NCBI RefSeq assembly: GCF_028752835.1
Contig: NZ_CP087952.1
Coordinates: 2,151,041-2,215,040, forward strand
DNA: 64,000 bases
Direction of reading: 5' to 3'
From: Desulfosarcina sp. BuS5
Lineage (GTDB): Bacteria; Desulfobacterota; Desulfobacteria; Desulfobacterales; BuS5
Position 1 is the first letter of the stretch, and each line of letters opens with the position of its first letter. Of the stretch, positions 53,853 to 61,907 are shown piece after piece. The notes below the pieces were generated by a model, which saw only the letters and a list, made by a program, of their open reading frames with translations, was not told the DNA's origin and ran no database searches. The position numbers were made by a program, and so were the translations under genes.

Positions 53853-53879
53853 ATGCCATACGCATTCTGCGTATGGCAT
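53853..53879 (+). terminator. Hairpin terminator after the papain-like amidase gene
   Basis: ATGCCATACGCA, loop TTC, complementary arm TGCGTATGGCAT: a perfect 12-base stem 76 bases after the stop. It has no T-run after it but borders the family C element 5 bases on. Confidence 0.5.
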
Positions 53880-53884
53880 GCTAA

Positions 53885-54041
53885 GGGCTCGCGCAAAAAT
53901 AACTTTACATTTTAAGCGTCGATACATCCTGCCTGGCTGCGTTACGAAAGCGTAGAAATATCTTGATATTCCTACGCTTTCGCGCCTTGCCAGCCAAGCG
54001 CCTCAACACTTAAAATTGCTAACTTATTTTTGTGCGAACCC
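53885..54041. repeat. Family C MITE, 157 bp, TAA duplication
   Basis: Nearly identical to 48055-48211 and of the same length; flanked by TAA (53882-53884, 54042-54044). Ends GGGCTCGCGCAAAAATAA and complement of GGGTTCGCACAAAAATAA. The central hairpin uses CGTAGAAATATC and GATATTCCTACG. Confidence 0.88.
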
Positions 54042-54256
54042 TAAGTTCAAGATGTATTATTGCTTGGGAGAGGACGCCCCGGCTTCTGGTGTCAGATGCA
54101 CTGACAGGTTGGCGTCTTAGAATGTAAAGGTAAGGTACTCCCCATTGTCAAGACAAAAAACAAGGTTTTTTAAGGTGCGCTTTTGAGCTATAAATAATCC
54201 TGAAAATTAAAAAAATAATAGTAAATAAAAAAAATATGTTTCTGTTTATCATAAAA

Positions 54257-54404
54257 ATGTTCATAAACAACTTAACTAATTGATTTAATAAATAATAATA
54301 CCATTCTAAAATGTTCATAACTTATTGATAAAATGTTTATAACTTTTTTGTATCTCATTAACATACTGTTAAAATTCAATATTAATATGTTTATAACTTA
54401 TGCC
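54257..54404. repeat. Four spaced copies of an ATGTT(C/T)ATAA motif in AT-rich DNA
   Basis: Copies start at about 54257, 54311, 54333 and 54387; the last three read ATGTTYATAACTT. The surrounding gap (54047-54508) has no gene. The layout suggests iterated binding sites, perhaps for the small protein encoded at 54509-54706, or an origin-like cluster. Evidence is limited to the repeats. Confidence 0.45.
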
Positions 54405-54508
54405 GCACGTTGAATAGGGCATTCACCAAAATATATTATTTTTACAACCTCACATTGATCACCATTGCTGATAAATCTTGCCTGTTACTTCCTTTAATTT
54501 GTCCGATC

Positions 54509-54706
54509 TTAACTATCAATTTCGTAATCATCCGGCAAATTCAAAAAATCTTTTTTCGCCAATTGACTCTCAATTAAATAACCAATTTGACCATTCCTCT
54601 TGAGCTGTGAAATCATCCACTGTGGTAATCTAATTGTCACAAGCTCTCGTTTCAAATGGTCTGGTTTCTTTTTTCGACCAGCCCCTGCACGTTTTCCTCC
54701 TCTCAT
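54509..54706 (-). CDS. Small basic protein, possible ribbon-helix-helix DNA-binding protein
   Basis: A 65-residue protein: a basic N-terminus (MRGGKRAGAGRKKKPDHLKR) followed by ELVTIRLPQWMISQLKRNGQ, the strand-helix pattern of a ribbon-helix-helix fold, and a second helix (IGYLIESQLAKKDF). GGAGG lies before the ATG in a good position. Such proteins are antitoxins, plasmid regulators or autoregulators. No partner gene is adjacent; the repeated motifs downstream at 54257-54404 could be its targets (inference). Confidence 0.6.
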   Translation of the reverse strand: MRGGKRAGAGRKKKPDHLKRELVTIRLPQWMISQLKRNGQIGYLIESQLAKKDFLNLPDDYEIDS

Positions 54707-54940
54707 TTTTTTACCTCCAAAACATATAGCATGTTGAATTAAGTGTAACGCTATTCAAAAAATCATCCTAAAAATACGCTATATATTTGATTAGCGTTAT
54801 GCAATATTCAAATAAACTCTACTACCAACTGATTATGTGTTGGATAGTACGCTTTTATCTTGTTTGCAGCAGGAAACATTTTTTATAATATCAATACGAC
54901 TTAATGGTATTCTAATTAATTATACAAAGTGGTTCTGAAA

Positions 54941-55400
54941 TTACCCTGGAAAAGTTTTAAAATATATCTCTGCCGGGGTCTGGTAATCCAAAGATTGATG
55001 GAGTCGTTCATTATTGTAAAAGCCAAAATATTCTCCAATGTTTTGAATAGCCTCCCTGACGGTCTCATAATTGTGAAGATAAACACGTTCATATTTCACG
55101 GTACGCCAAAGGCGCTCTACGAAAATGTTATCCAGAGCACGGCCCCGGCCGTCCATGCTGATCTTCACATCGGCTTTTTTTAAAACGCCGGTAAAGGCAT
55201 CACTGGTAAACTGACTGCCTTGATCCGTGTTAAAAATCTTAGGTTTTGCAATTTTTAAGGCACCCTGTAAGGCTTTTATACAAAAATCCTTATCCAATGT
55301 GGTTGAAAATTCGTAGCTCAGGACATACCGACTAAACCAGTCTATCACTGCTACAAGATAGATAAAACCTGAATTCAAACGGATATAGGTAATATCCGTT
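54941..55400 (-). pseudogene. IS3 transposase OrfB, C-terminal part (disrupted gene)
   Basis: Integrase-core fragment with FIYLVAVIDWFSRYVLSYEF, FNTDQGSQFTSDAF (second Asp) and the Glu in DNIFVERLWRTVKYE, ending LDYQTPAEIYF. The upstream part, with the first Asp in WSTDITYI, is split by the inserted trio element. An ATG-start product of 145 residues would lack the first catalytic Asp. Confidence 0.88.
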
Positions 55401-55582
55401 TAATCCCGATGTCGGGATTAAACGAATTATTCCGATGATAAAGTTATTCCGATTCTTCACTGAAAAGCAGCATAAATCAACTGCTTCTGGTTATAAAAAT
55501 CGGAATAACCATTGTCAACAGTTGAGTTTTTCCCTTATTCTTATTCTATAAATAATTTCAGAATAAGAAAGGGGGCAAACCA

Positions 55583-56821
55583 ATGCAATCTAAAACAATA
55601 GCAGAAGGAATTACTGCAATCATTGAATACTGCCGTGGAATCAGAGCTAATGATACTATAAGGGGGTATGAAAAAGCATGTAATCTTATTCGAGCCTACT
55701 ATGAGAAGTCTGGACAGACGTATTATAATGTAGGTATCAACAATGAAATTCGAGACCATTTTTGTGGTGAACTAAAAAGCAATGCAGCTATAGGGTATCA
55801 AAACTATCGTTATTTGTTCCGTACATTAGGTATGTTGGATGACTATTATGATGGTCATCCATTTCGTGACAAATATCCTTTTATAAGCAGATACAAACAT
55901 CAGCTTCAACCGGTTTATCAGGAACTTGCAGAGGAATTTAAAGAAAACCTTACTGTAAGAAAGACTACTGTTCCGGTCATATATTCCATTGCAAGAGATT
56001 TCTTTTATTATGTTCAGCAGTTGGAACTCTCTGACATGAATAGCATTTGTAATGAAACGCTTTATGAGTTCATGATGCAGGAATATCAGGATCACAAAGG
56101 ATGTATGAACAACGTCATATATGTCCTGCGATTGATATGTGTATTTCTTAAGGGAAAAGGATTCCAGAAGGTGCCAGAAGATTTATTGTCATTTTCACTT
56201 CCTACATCAAGAAAAAAGGTATATCCAGCTTTTAATACCGATGATATGGGAAATATACTTTCCCAACCAGACAAAAGTACTCCATCTGGTAAGCGGGATT
56301 ATGCTGTGTTGATTCTTGCCTCCCTTACAGGGATGCGGGCTATTGATATAGCAAATCTAAAGCTTGCGGATTTACACTGGAAAGAAATAACAATTCATTT
56401 TATTCAACATAAAACTGGAAATGGCCTATCGCTTCCACTTGAATCTAAAGCTGCTCTCGCAGTATCTGATTACATATTAAACGGACGTCCAGAATCAGGC
56501 AGTCCATATGTTTTCCTGACAGAAGCGAAGTCTTTTCGCAAACTGAATGATAAGTCCAGCGTTGCAAACATTCTTAACAAGCATGCAAAGCGAGCTGGCA
56601 TTGAGAAATCTCCACATGATGGGAAGTCTTTTCATACGTTCCGCAGGAACATGGGCATATGGTTACTTGAGACTTCATCCAATCCAGAGTTAATATCTCA
56701 AATACTTGGACATCAAAGCCAGGATGTCCTCAAACGGTATCTCCCTCTTTCGGTCTCCAAACTCAGTATGTGCGCACTGGATTTTGATGGCATTGAAGTG
56801 CAAACGAAGGTGTACCGATGA
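55583..56821 (+). CDS. Tyrosine recombinase, first of RIT trio
   Basis: A 412-residue phage integrase-type protein. The N-terminal SAM-like core-binding region reaches about 215; the catalytic domain has Arg in LTGMRAIDIANLKLADL, a Lys region HKTGNGLSLPL, HTFRRNMGIWLLE (HxxR), LGHQSQDVLKRYLPL with the Tyr. It overlaps the second recombinase by 4 bases (ATGA). AGAAAGGGG precedes the ATG. It looks intact. Confidence 0.88.
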   Translation: MQSKTIAEGITAIIEYCRGIRANDTIRGYEKACNLIRAYYEKSGQTYYNVGINNEIRDHFCGELKSNAAIGYQNYRYLFRTLGMLDDYYDGHPFRDKYPFISRYKHQLQPVYQELAEEFKENLTVRKTTVPVIYSIARDFFYYVQQLELSDMNSICNETLYEFMMQEYQDHKGCMNNVIYVLRLICVFLKGKGFQKVPEDLLSFSLPTSRKKVYPAFNTDDMGNILSQPDKSTPSGKRDYAVLILASLTGMRAIDIANLKLADLHWKEITIHFIQHKTGNGLSLPLESKAALAVSDYILNGRPESGSPYVFLTEAKSFRKLNDKSSVANILNKHAKRAGIEKSPHDGKSFHTFRRNMGIWLLETSSNPELISQILGHQSQDVLKRYLPLSVSKLSMCALDFDGIEVQTKVYR

Positions 56822-57776
56822 AATATCTGTTTAAAAGCCTGTTTGCACAAGACATATTGGCATATATCGACTTAAGGTGCTCACTCGGTAATAAAGAGGA
56901 TACTTTTGGCCGAAGGCTTCATTCCTTTGATGAGTTTTGTATGGAGCATTATCCAGATACCTTGCTTCTCACACAGGAACTTGCTGAATCATGGTGCACC
57001 TTACGACCGGATGAAAAAGAAAACACTCTTAAGTTGCGAACTAACATTCTGCGGGGATTCGCAAAGTATCTTAACAGCATTGGAAAGTCTGCTTACATAA
57101 TCCCGGAAGGCTTTGCCGGTAAAAGTGTTCCTTATATGCCGTATCTATATACAGCTACAGAACTGAAAAGTTTTTTCTATGGTGCAGATCATTTACCGCC
57201 GCACTCACTTTCACCATACAGGGAATATATTATTCCTGTATTATTTCGGACTCTGTATTGCTGTGGATTGCGTCCGCAGGAAGGGCGGCTGTTAAAACAG
57301 CAGGATGTCAATCTGGATATCGGAACATTTTACATTGTTGATTCCAAAAAAACAAAGACCGCATTGTGGCAATGTCCGAGGATTTACATAACTTATGTCG
57401 AAAATACGACATCATCATGCAAACAAAACAGCCGGGGCGTGAATTCTTTTTTCAAAATCCGAATGGTGGACCATTTATTGCTGCTTGGATTCAGAAACAA
57501 TTTTTCAAATGCTGGAAAATTGCAAACATTACATTTACTTCAAATCATAAGCCGAGAGTTTACGACTGGCGCCATAACTTTTCGACAAAAGTAATAACGA
57601 AGTGGATGAATGAGGGAAAGGATGTATCCAAACTTCTTCCATATCTTAGTACATATATGAGTCACTCTTCTCTGGATTATACAGCATACTATATACATCT
57701 TGTTCCGGAATATCTTCATTCATCAGAACTGACAGACTGGAACTGCAGCCGGGAGGTGCCGGATTATGAAGATTAA
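56818..57776 (+). pseudogene. Tyrosine recombinase, second of RIT trio, frameshifted
   Basis: The first frame (from 56818) carries the core-binding domain and the catalytic Arg region (YCCGLRPQEGRLLKQQDV). The reading then continues in another frame from about 57353: DRIVAMSEDLHNL, HKPRVYDWRHNFSTKV (HxxR-like, YDWRHNF), MSHSSLDYTAYYIHL. The switch coincides with seven A residues at 57346-57352. A -1 slip there joins the two parts into one protein of about 319 residues that ends overlapping the third gene. Either an inactivating deletion or programmed frameshifting. Confidence 0.75.
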
Positions 57777-58999
57777 GGATAAAAGGCTTTTTGAACTGTT
57801 GAAAGGGTATCTTACAGTATATCTGCCGCTTCAGCGTGTTGTAAGTCCCCATACGGTTAAATCATATAGAGAAACTTTAAATTTATACCTTGTTTCCCTT
57901 TGCATCCATAAACACCTGCATCTAAAGGATATCTCTTTTTCGGACATCACTGAGGAATCTATCAATGCTTTTCTCAAATGGCTGGAAATGAGCCGTAATT
58001 GTGGACTTGCTACGCAGAATCATCATCTTTCTGTCATACGGGCTTTCTTGAAGTATGCAGGTATGAAAGAACCAGTGTATAATGATTATTACCTTTCATC
58101 AGGTCAGGTGGCACGCCGCAAAGCAAAAAAAAAGCTGACTGTCAACCATTTCAGCGAGGAAGCCCTTAACGCCATGCTTTCTCAGCCCGATTCAAAGATT
58201 CGGAATGAGCACCGTGACCTGTTTTTCATGATTTTACTGTATGATACTGCTGCAAGAAATAGTGAAATCCTAAATCTTATGCCAGAAGATATTGTTACCG
58301 ATACAAAATCACCATACATCATTATCCGTGGTAAGGGGAAGAAAATCCGTATAGTACCAATCATGAAGGAAACGGTGCAGCATTATAAAAGTTACATGAA
58401 CCGTTTTCACAAAGAACCGGAAATTGATATTTCTCTGTTTTATACAGTGATTCATGCAGTGAAACAACATATGTCAGATGACAATGTCGCGCGTTTTATA
58501 CACAAATATGCCACCATGGCCAAAAAGGAATGTGATGCTGTTCCTGACACTCGACTATCAAGTTTTTTTCAGTTGACTGAATTTATTGGATATTTTTAAA
58601 CTGCGATTTTAACCCCCTATCAATAAATTCAACAAGTTACCTTTTGGAGGTGTAAAAACAAAATATTTGCATCAAGTTTTTAACTCTTTGAAAATATTGT
58701 ATTTATAGAGTCAAGTTTTAAAAACTTGATAGTCGAGTGACAATGTAACACCGCACATGTTTCGCCATAGTAGAGCGCTTAGTCTTTATAGAAAAGGTGT
58801 GCCCTTGCCGCTCATTTCCGAATGGCTTGGTCATTCAAACCTTGAAACAACTTTGATTTATGCCTATGCGGACACCGAAATGAAAAGATTAGCAATTGAA
58901 AAAGCAACTTCTGCTTATCATCCTCTTCGTACTACTGAAGTATTTGATGGAGCAAAGCTTGATGATGATACGCTTAAGCGGCTTTATGGATTAATATAA
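57766..58999 (+). pseudogene. Tyrosine recombinase, third of RIT trio, split by a 190-bp MITE
   Basis: The first part (57766-58548) has the core-binding domain and the catalytic Arg in YDTAARNSEILNLMPEDI and ends at AVPD. The second part (58739-58999) continues NVTPHMFRHSRALSLYRKG (HxxR), WLGHSNLETTLIYAYAD (Tyr). Excising 58549-58738 plus one GAC gives a continuous frame AVPDNVTPHMFRH. The inserted DNA brings a stop (TAA at about 58597), so the gene is inactivated. Confidence 0.85.
58549..58738. repeat. 190-bp MITE with GAC target duplication inside a recombinase gene
   Basis: Perfect terminal repeats ACTCGACTATCAAGTTTTT and complement, flanked by GAC on both sides (58546-58548 and 58739-58741). 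AT-rich, no open frame. Ends similar to family E (ACTCAACTTTCGG) at 29508. Confidence 0.88.
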
Positions 59000-59097
59000 C
59001 GTCAAAAAAGTTATTCCGACTTTTTTGATGAAATGGATGTGTTTCTCCTGCTTTTCAGTGAAGAATCGGAATAACTTTATCATCGGAATAATCCGTT

Positions 59098-59432
59098 GAC
59101 CATACCTGGTCAACTTGCTCAATGGAAACGCCTCGCAGCAAGTATGGATAAATTTTATGCTCTTTTGATGCTTTGCTCAAATTTGGTTTTGGATATATAG
59201 CTTCAAGTCCCATAAGCCGCATCAAACGTCTTATTCGTTTAGGATTAACAGTGTGCCCTTGTCGCTTTAATACGGCCGTCATTTTTTCAACACCGTAGAA
59301 CGGATATCGGGTATATTCTTCGTCTATCAATCGCATGAGAGCCAGGTTATAGCTCTCATCTTTGCAGGATTGATAGTAATAGGTTGATCTGTTTATTCCC
59401 AAAAGATCACACTGGCGCATTACCGGTATCAA
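59098..59432 (-). pseudogene. IS3 transposase OrfB, N-terminal part (disrupted gene)
   Basis: The HTH_21 region MRQCDLLGINRSTYYYQSCK, then RYPFYGVEKMTAVLKRQGH and LMRLMGLEAIYPKPNLSK are typical for the start of IS3/IS150-type OrfB. The frame breaks at QVWSTD at the RIT border; the rest is at 54941-55400. Confidence 0.88.
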
Positions 59433-59466
59433 AGAATGATTCGGCTCAATGTATTGACGCTTTATA

Positions 59467-59757
59467 TCAATTGAGAAGGTTAGATTTTTTTTTTAGCCAG
59501 TCCAATTCGACCTTTAATTGGCCGATTTGCTGGTAAAGCTCCGCCTGGAATTCTTCAGCGTCTTTTTCTTTTTTTTGACGCTTTTTTGAAAATATATCGG
59601 GCAATTCTTCTAATAGACGCTTTCGCCATTGATTTATTTGATTTGAATGAACTCCATATTCACTAGATAGTTGAGAAATCGTCTTTTCCTTTTTAACCGT
59701 TTCAAGCGCTACTTTAGCTTTGAATGATGCACTGTAATTTTTTCGAATTTTACCCAT
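59467..59757 (-). CDS. IS3-family transposase OrfA
   Basis: A 96-residue helix-turn-helix protein (MGKIRKNYSASFKAKVALET, TISQLSSEYGVHSNQINQWRKR) with a C-terminal leucine zipper (AELYQQIGQLKVELDWLKKK). It ends in an A-rich stretch at which -1 frameshifting to orfB would occur. GGAGG precedes the ATG. Intact, but its orfB is split by the RIT element. Related to the orfA at 27315. Confidence 0.88.
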   Translation of the reverse strand: MGKIRKNYSASFKAKVALETVKKEKTISQLSSEYGVHSNQINQWRKRLLEELPDIFSKKRQKKEKDAEEFQAELYQQIGQLKVELDWLKKKSNLLN

Positions 59758-59829
59758 TGATGAGCCTCCTTTTTGTTGATCAGGATATACTCATTTTACA
59801 CCTTAAACAACTGTCCAGTTTTTGGGGAG

Positions 59830-60470
59830 TATTATATGTTTATCTCAGGTTCGTTCGCTCTTCGCTATCCTCCCCTGATACCTTGTATCGCCCATCTTTT
59901 AATGTTTGTGTTTCTGCCAATGGCAGACTCGTTGCAAGGCGGGACATTCCTATGCAACGCCGGGATTTCGCTTGCGCTGGATTTCCTGTTACCGTTCTTT
60001 TTACCCAAGGAAACATCCGGGTCTCCCAAGTTCCCGAGCTACCCCTTTGAGTACATGCCCTGGTCTAAGACCCCGGTGGTGTCCTGAATACTTGCCTTAG
60101 CATATTCAGGACTGCTGCCTTCCGCTGTCTCCAAAGCGTCGGCTTTTTCCTGCAAGCAGGATTATCACAATGACCACAACCATACATTTTTCGGGGCTCA
60201 ATACAGAGCCTGCAATCTTGCTCCGTCCAGCTCCAGACTCCCGTTACCGGGTTTACCTGTGGACTTCGCTACTGACCTGCTGGTTAGTCTTTAGTCAGGT
60301 GGGACTATCTTAACATCAATGCCAGAGCAAGCCCTGCAGAGATGAAGGAAACAAACCGTTTCCCGAGCACCCACTTGGTAACAATATCGAGTTTCAAAGA
60401 CCTTGTGTCTTATCCCAACGATTCGGATTTATCTTGGCACGAGGAGCGTTTTGTTCTGTCATAAATAAAT
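59830..60470. other. GC-richer non-coding block of unknown origin
   Basis: About 640 bases, visibly richer in G and C than both flanks, without a frame I trust on either strand (the longest, about 104 codons at 59773-60087, lacks a ribosome site and a recognisable domain). Short inverted segments occur (TCCTGAATACTTGCC ... GCATATTCAGGA at about 60079-60110). It could be a structured RNA, a degraded element or a group II intron relic; I cannot decide. Confidence 0.35.
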
Positions 60471-60705
60471 ATTTACGATAAAGAGAGCTGTCAATAAATA
60501 ATTTCAATATAGAGGCAACTCATATTTTTCTAAAAAATTAAACAAAGCAAATTATCCAAAATGAGAAGATTTTCATTTGGGATAAATCGGTTAAAACTGC
60601 AAATCATTCTAAAAAATAATTCCATTCTTTTAAACTGAAATTGCCAAAAAACGAAAAGACAGCTTCAGTTTTTAAAAAAAGACAGAAATTCAAGTCAAAT
60701 AAAAA

Positions 60706-60754
60706 TTCCGATAGATTTAACGGAACAAGCCTTTGCCTACATAAAAGACAGAAC
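60706..60754. repeat. 49-bp direct repeat, copy 1, beside toxin-antitoxin pair
   Basis: Starts TTCCGATAGATTTAACGGAA and runs to AAAAGACAGAAC. It matches 61521-61568 with few differences. Both begin with a small hairpin (TTCCG/CGGAA here, TTCGATA/TATCGAA there), the arms changing together. Confidence 0.7.
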
Positions 60755-60802
60755 GCTATTAATCAGTGGGTGCTACTTTTTGTATTCGCTGAATTTGCAA
60801 TG

Positions 60803-60979
60803 TTAGGCAGCTTTTTCCTTCAATTTCGGCTTGCGTGCTGAAAATGCTACCCGCTTTTGCTTTGAGACTTCTTGACGTTTCAGAATATCTTCAAAAATTG
60901 CATCTGCGTCATGTTTGAACTTGGATGCGTATAATGCTCTTAATTCTCGCGTTTTTTTAACTATTGGATCTTGCCACAT
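60803..60979 (-). CDS. Small protein, likely antitoxin partner of the PIN gene
   Basis: A 58-residue protein, MWQDPIVKKTRELRALYASK with HDADAIFEDILKRQE, ending in a basic tail (KRVAFSARKPKLKEKAA). This pattern recurs beside PIN-domain genes and is annotated as an antitoxin-like protein. It lies 4 bases after the PIN gene stop. Its stop codon lies inside GCCTAAC, which matches the R'' core (RYYYAAC) of an integron attC site. Confidence 0.65.
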   Translation of the reverse strand: MWQDPIVKKTRELRALYASKFKHDADAIFEDILKRQEVSKQKRVAFSARKPKLKEKAA

Positions 60980-60983
60980 AGTA

Positions 60984-61457
60984 TTAATACTCCATTAGTT
61001 CTATCGGTGTGCATATTATTGGTGGTTTAAAACCAAGATCGCGGCAAACAGCCTCAACATGTGGACGCATTATCGCATTAGCAATGTGCTTACAATTCCA
61101 TGTGAGAAGATAATCCATTCCATTTACTGCTGCAACAGATATATGGTACGCATCAATCTCAGCACCTTTTGGAATAGGGCCGTCAGCAACTAATGCCCTG
61201 CCCAATTGTCGTACTTTTTCCGTAACATCCAATTCTGGAATTTTTTCAATTGCTGTCAATCGACGTGTTGCCGCTTCTGGATGACCTTGTGATGCTTCGG
61301 CAACAACGAATTCAGAAATGTAAATTTCAAATTTTGGCCTACAACTTTCCTACCACTCAATTATTGTATTTTGGTTGGCCATAGCACGAAGATCGTTGCT
61401 CGGTCTCGCAGTCAAATAACTTGGAATTGAAGTTTCAATATAAACTTTTGGCCTCAT
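60984..61457 (-). pseudogene. PIN-domain toxin gene with an in-frame amber stop
   Basis: The frame from the ATG at 61457 reads MRPKVYIETSIPSYLTARPS (first PIN Glu/Asp strand), then meets TAG at 61350-61352 (codon 36). It continues without shift: FEIYISEFVVAEASQGHPEA, GAEIDAYHISVAAVNGMDYL, LLTWNCKHIANAIMRP to the end. The family normally has Trp-Trp at the stop site, so TGG to TAG is the likely mutation. A 91-residue C-terminal product from the ATG at 61259 would lack the first acidic residue. Probably inactive. Confidence 0.8.
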
Positions 61458-61489
61458 GTCATTATTTCCACATCTCTTCTTATACTTAT

Positions 61490-61496
61490 ATCTAAC
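61490..61496 (-). other. Integron core-site-like GTTAGAT upstream of the PIN gene
   Basis: On the minus strand GTTAGATATAAG precedes the PIN start by about 33 bases; GTTAGAT fits the GTTRRRY recombination site. With GCCTAAC at the far end of the pair (60802-60808), the two genes have the boundaries of a cassette. Seven-base matches can arise by chance. Confidence 0.3.
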
Positions 61497-61520
61497 GTCG
61501 CCCCAAAGTTAAAGCAAAAT

Positions 61521-61568
61521 TTCGATAGATTTATCGAACAAGCCTTTGCCCACATAAAAAAACAGAAC
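61521..61568. repeat. 48-bp direct repeat, copy 2
   Basis: Starts TTCGATAGATTTATCGAA and runs to ACAGAAC; matches 60706-60754. The pair brackets the PIN/antitoxin genes. Confidence 0.7.
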
Positions 61569-61685
61569 ATAGATTAGACGGACAAATAGACGTATAGTTA
61601 ATTACGGCTATTCCCGCTACAAAGTTAAAAAATATAAACAATACAACGTATTAACATTCAGCTTTGTTTCATATTGAAATGTGAA

Positions 61686-61734
61686 ATACGTCAAAACAGC
61701 CGCCTATTTCTGATACGCGGCTATTTTGACGTAT
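61686..61734. repeat. Long-stem hairpin in the 450-base gap before pfaD
   Basis: ATACGTCAAAACAGCCGC (61686-61703) pairs with GCGGCTATTTTGACGTAT (61717-61734) with one mismatch across a 13-base loop. It could be a terminator for pfaD transcripts or a palindromic element. No gene was seen in 61569-61907. Confidence 0.6.
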
Positions 61735-61907
61735 AGTACTTTTTTTGTAAATTATCCAACATAATGATATTACATTAAATACAATACGACCAAGGTGTAT
61801 ATTGAGATTGGAAATGCGTATAAAAGCATAAAAAAGTGTCGTTTTACAATTACTGTAACTTTAGCGTGTTGGCTGATAAAAAGATTTAAACCGACCGCTT
61901 ATATTTT

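Larger units (their letters stand above)
55401..59090 (+). mobile_element. Recombinase-in-trio (RIT) element, 3.69 kb
   Basis: Three tyrosine recombinase genes in tandem with overlapping ends are framed by 43-base inverted repeats (55428-55470 and 59048-59090) containing the iterated unit TTATTCCGAT. The borders carry a 7-base direct duplication ATCCGTT (55394-55400 and 59091-59097). At the left a short extra palindrome (55398-55425, arms CGTTTAATCCCGA) lies between duplication and repeat. This is the organisation named RIT. The second and third genes are damaged. Confidence 0.88.
54941..59757 (-). mobile_element. IS3-family element split by a recombinase-in-trio element
   Basis: OrfA (59757-59467) and the first 111 codons of orfB (59432-59098) lie on one side; the remaining orfB (55400-54941) lies on the other side of a 3.7-kb insert. 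Removing the insert (55401-59090) and one copy of the flanking ATCCGTT restores the canonical IS3 motif WSTDITYI in frame. Therefore a recently intact IS3 was the target. Precise outer IS ends were not identified. Confidence 0.85.

Noticed and set aside
59773-60087. 104-codon plus-strand frame in the GC-rich block
   Set aside because: No ribosome site, no recognisable domain; overlapping frames of similar length suggest chance.
60641-60841. 66-codon plus-strand frame
   Set aside because: Overlaps the antitoxin-like gene and a repeat; no similarity recognised.
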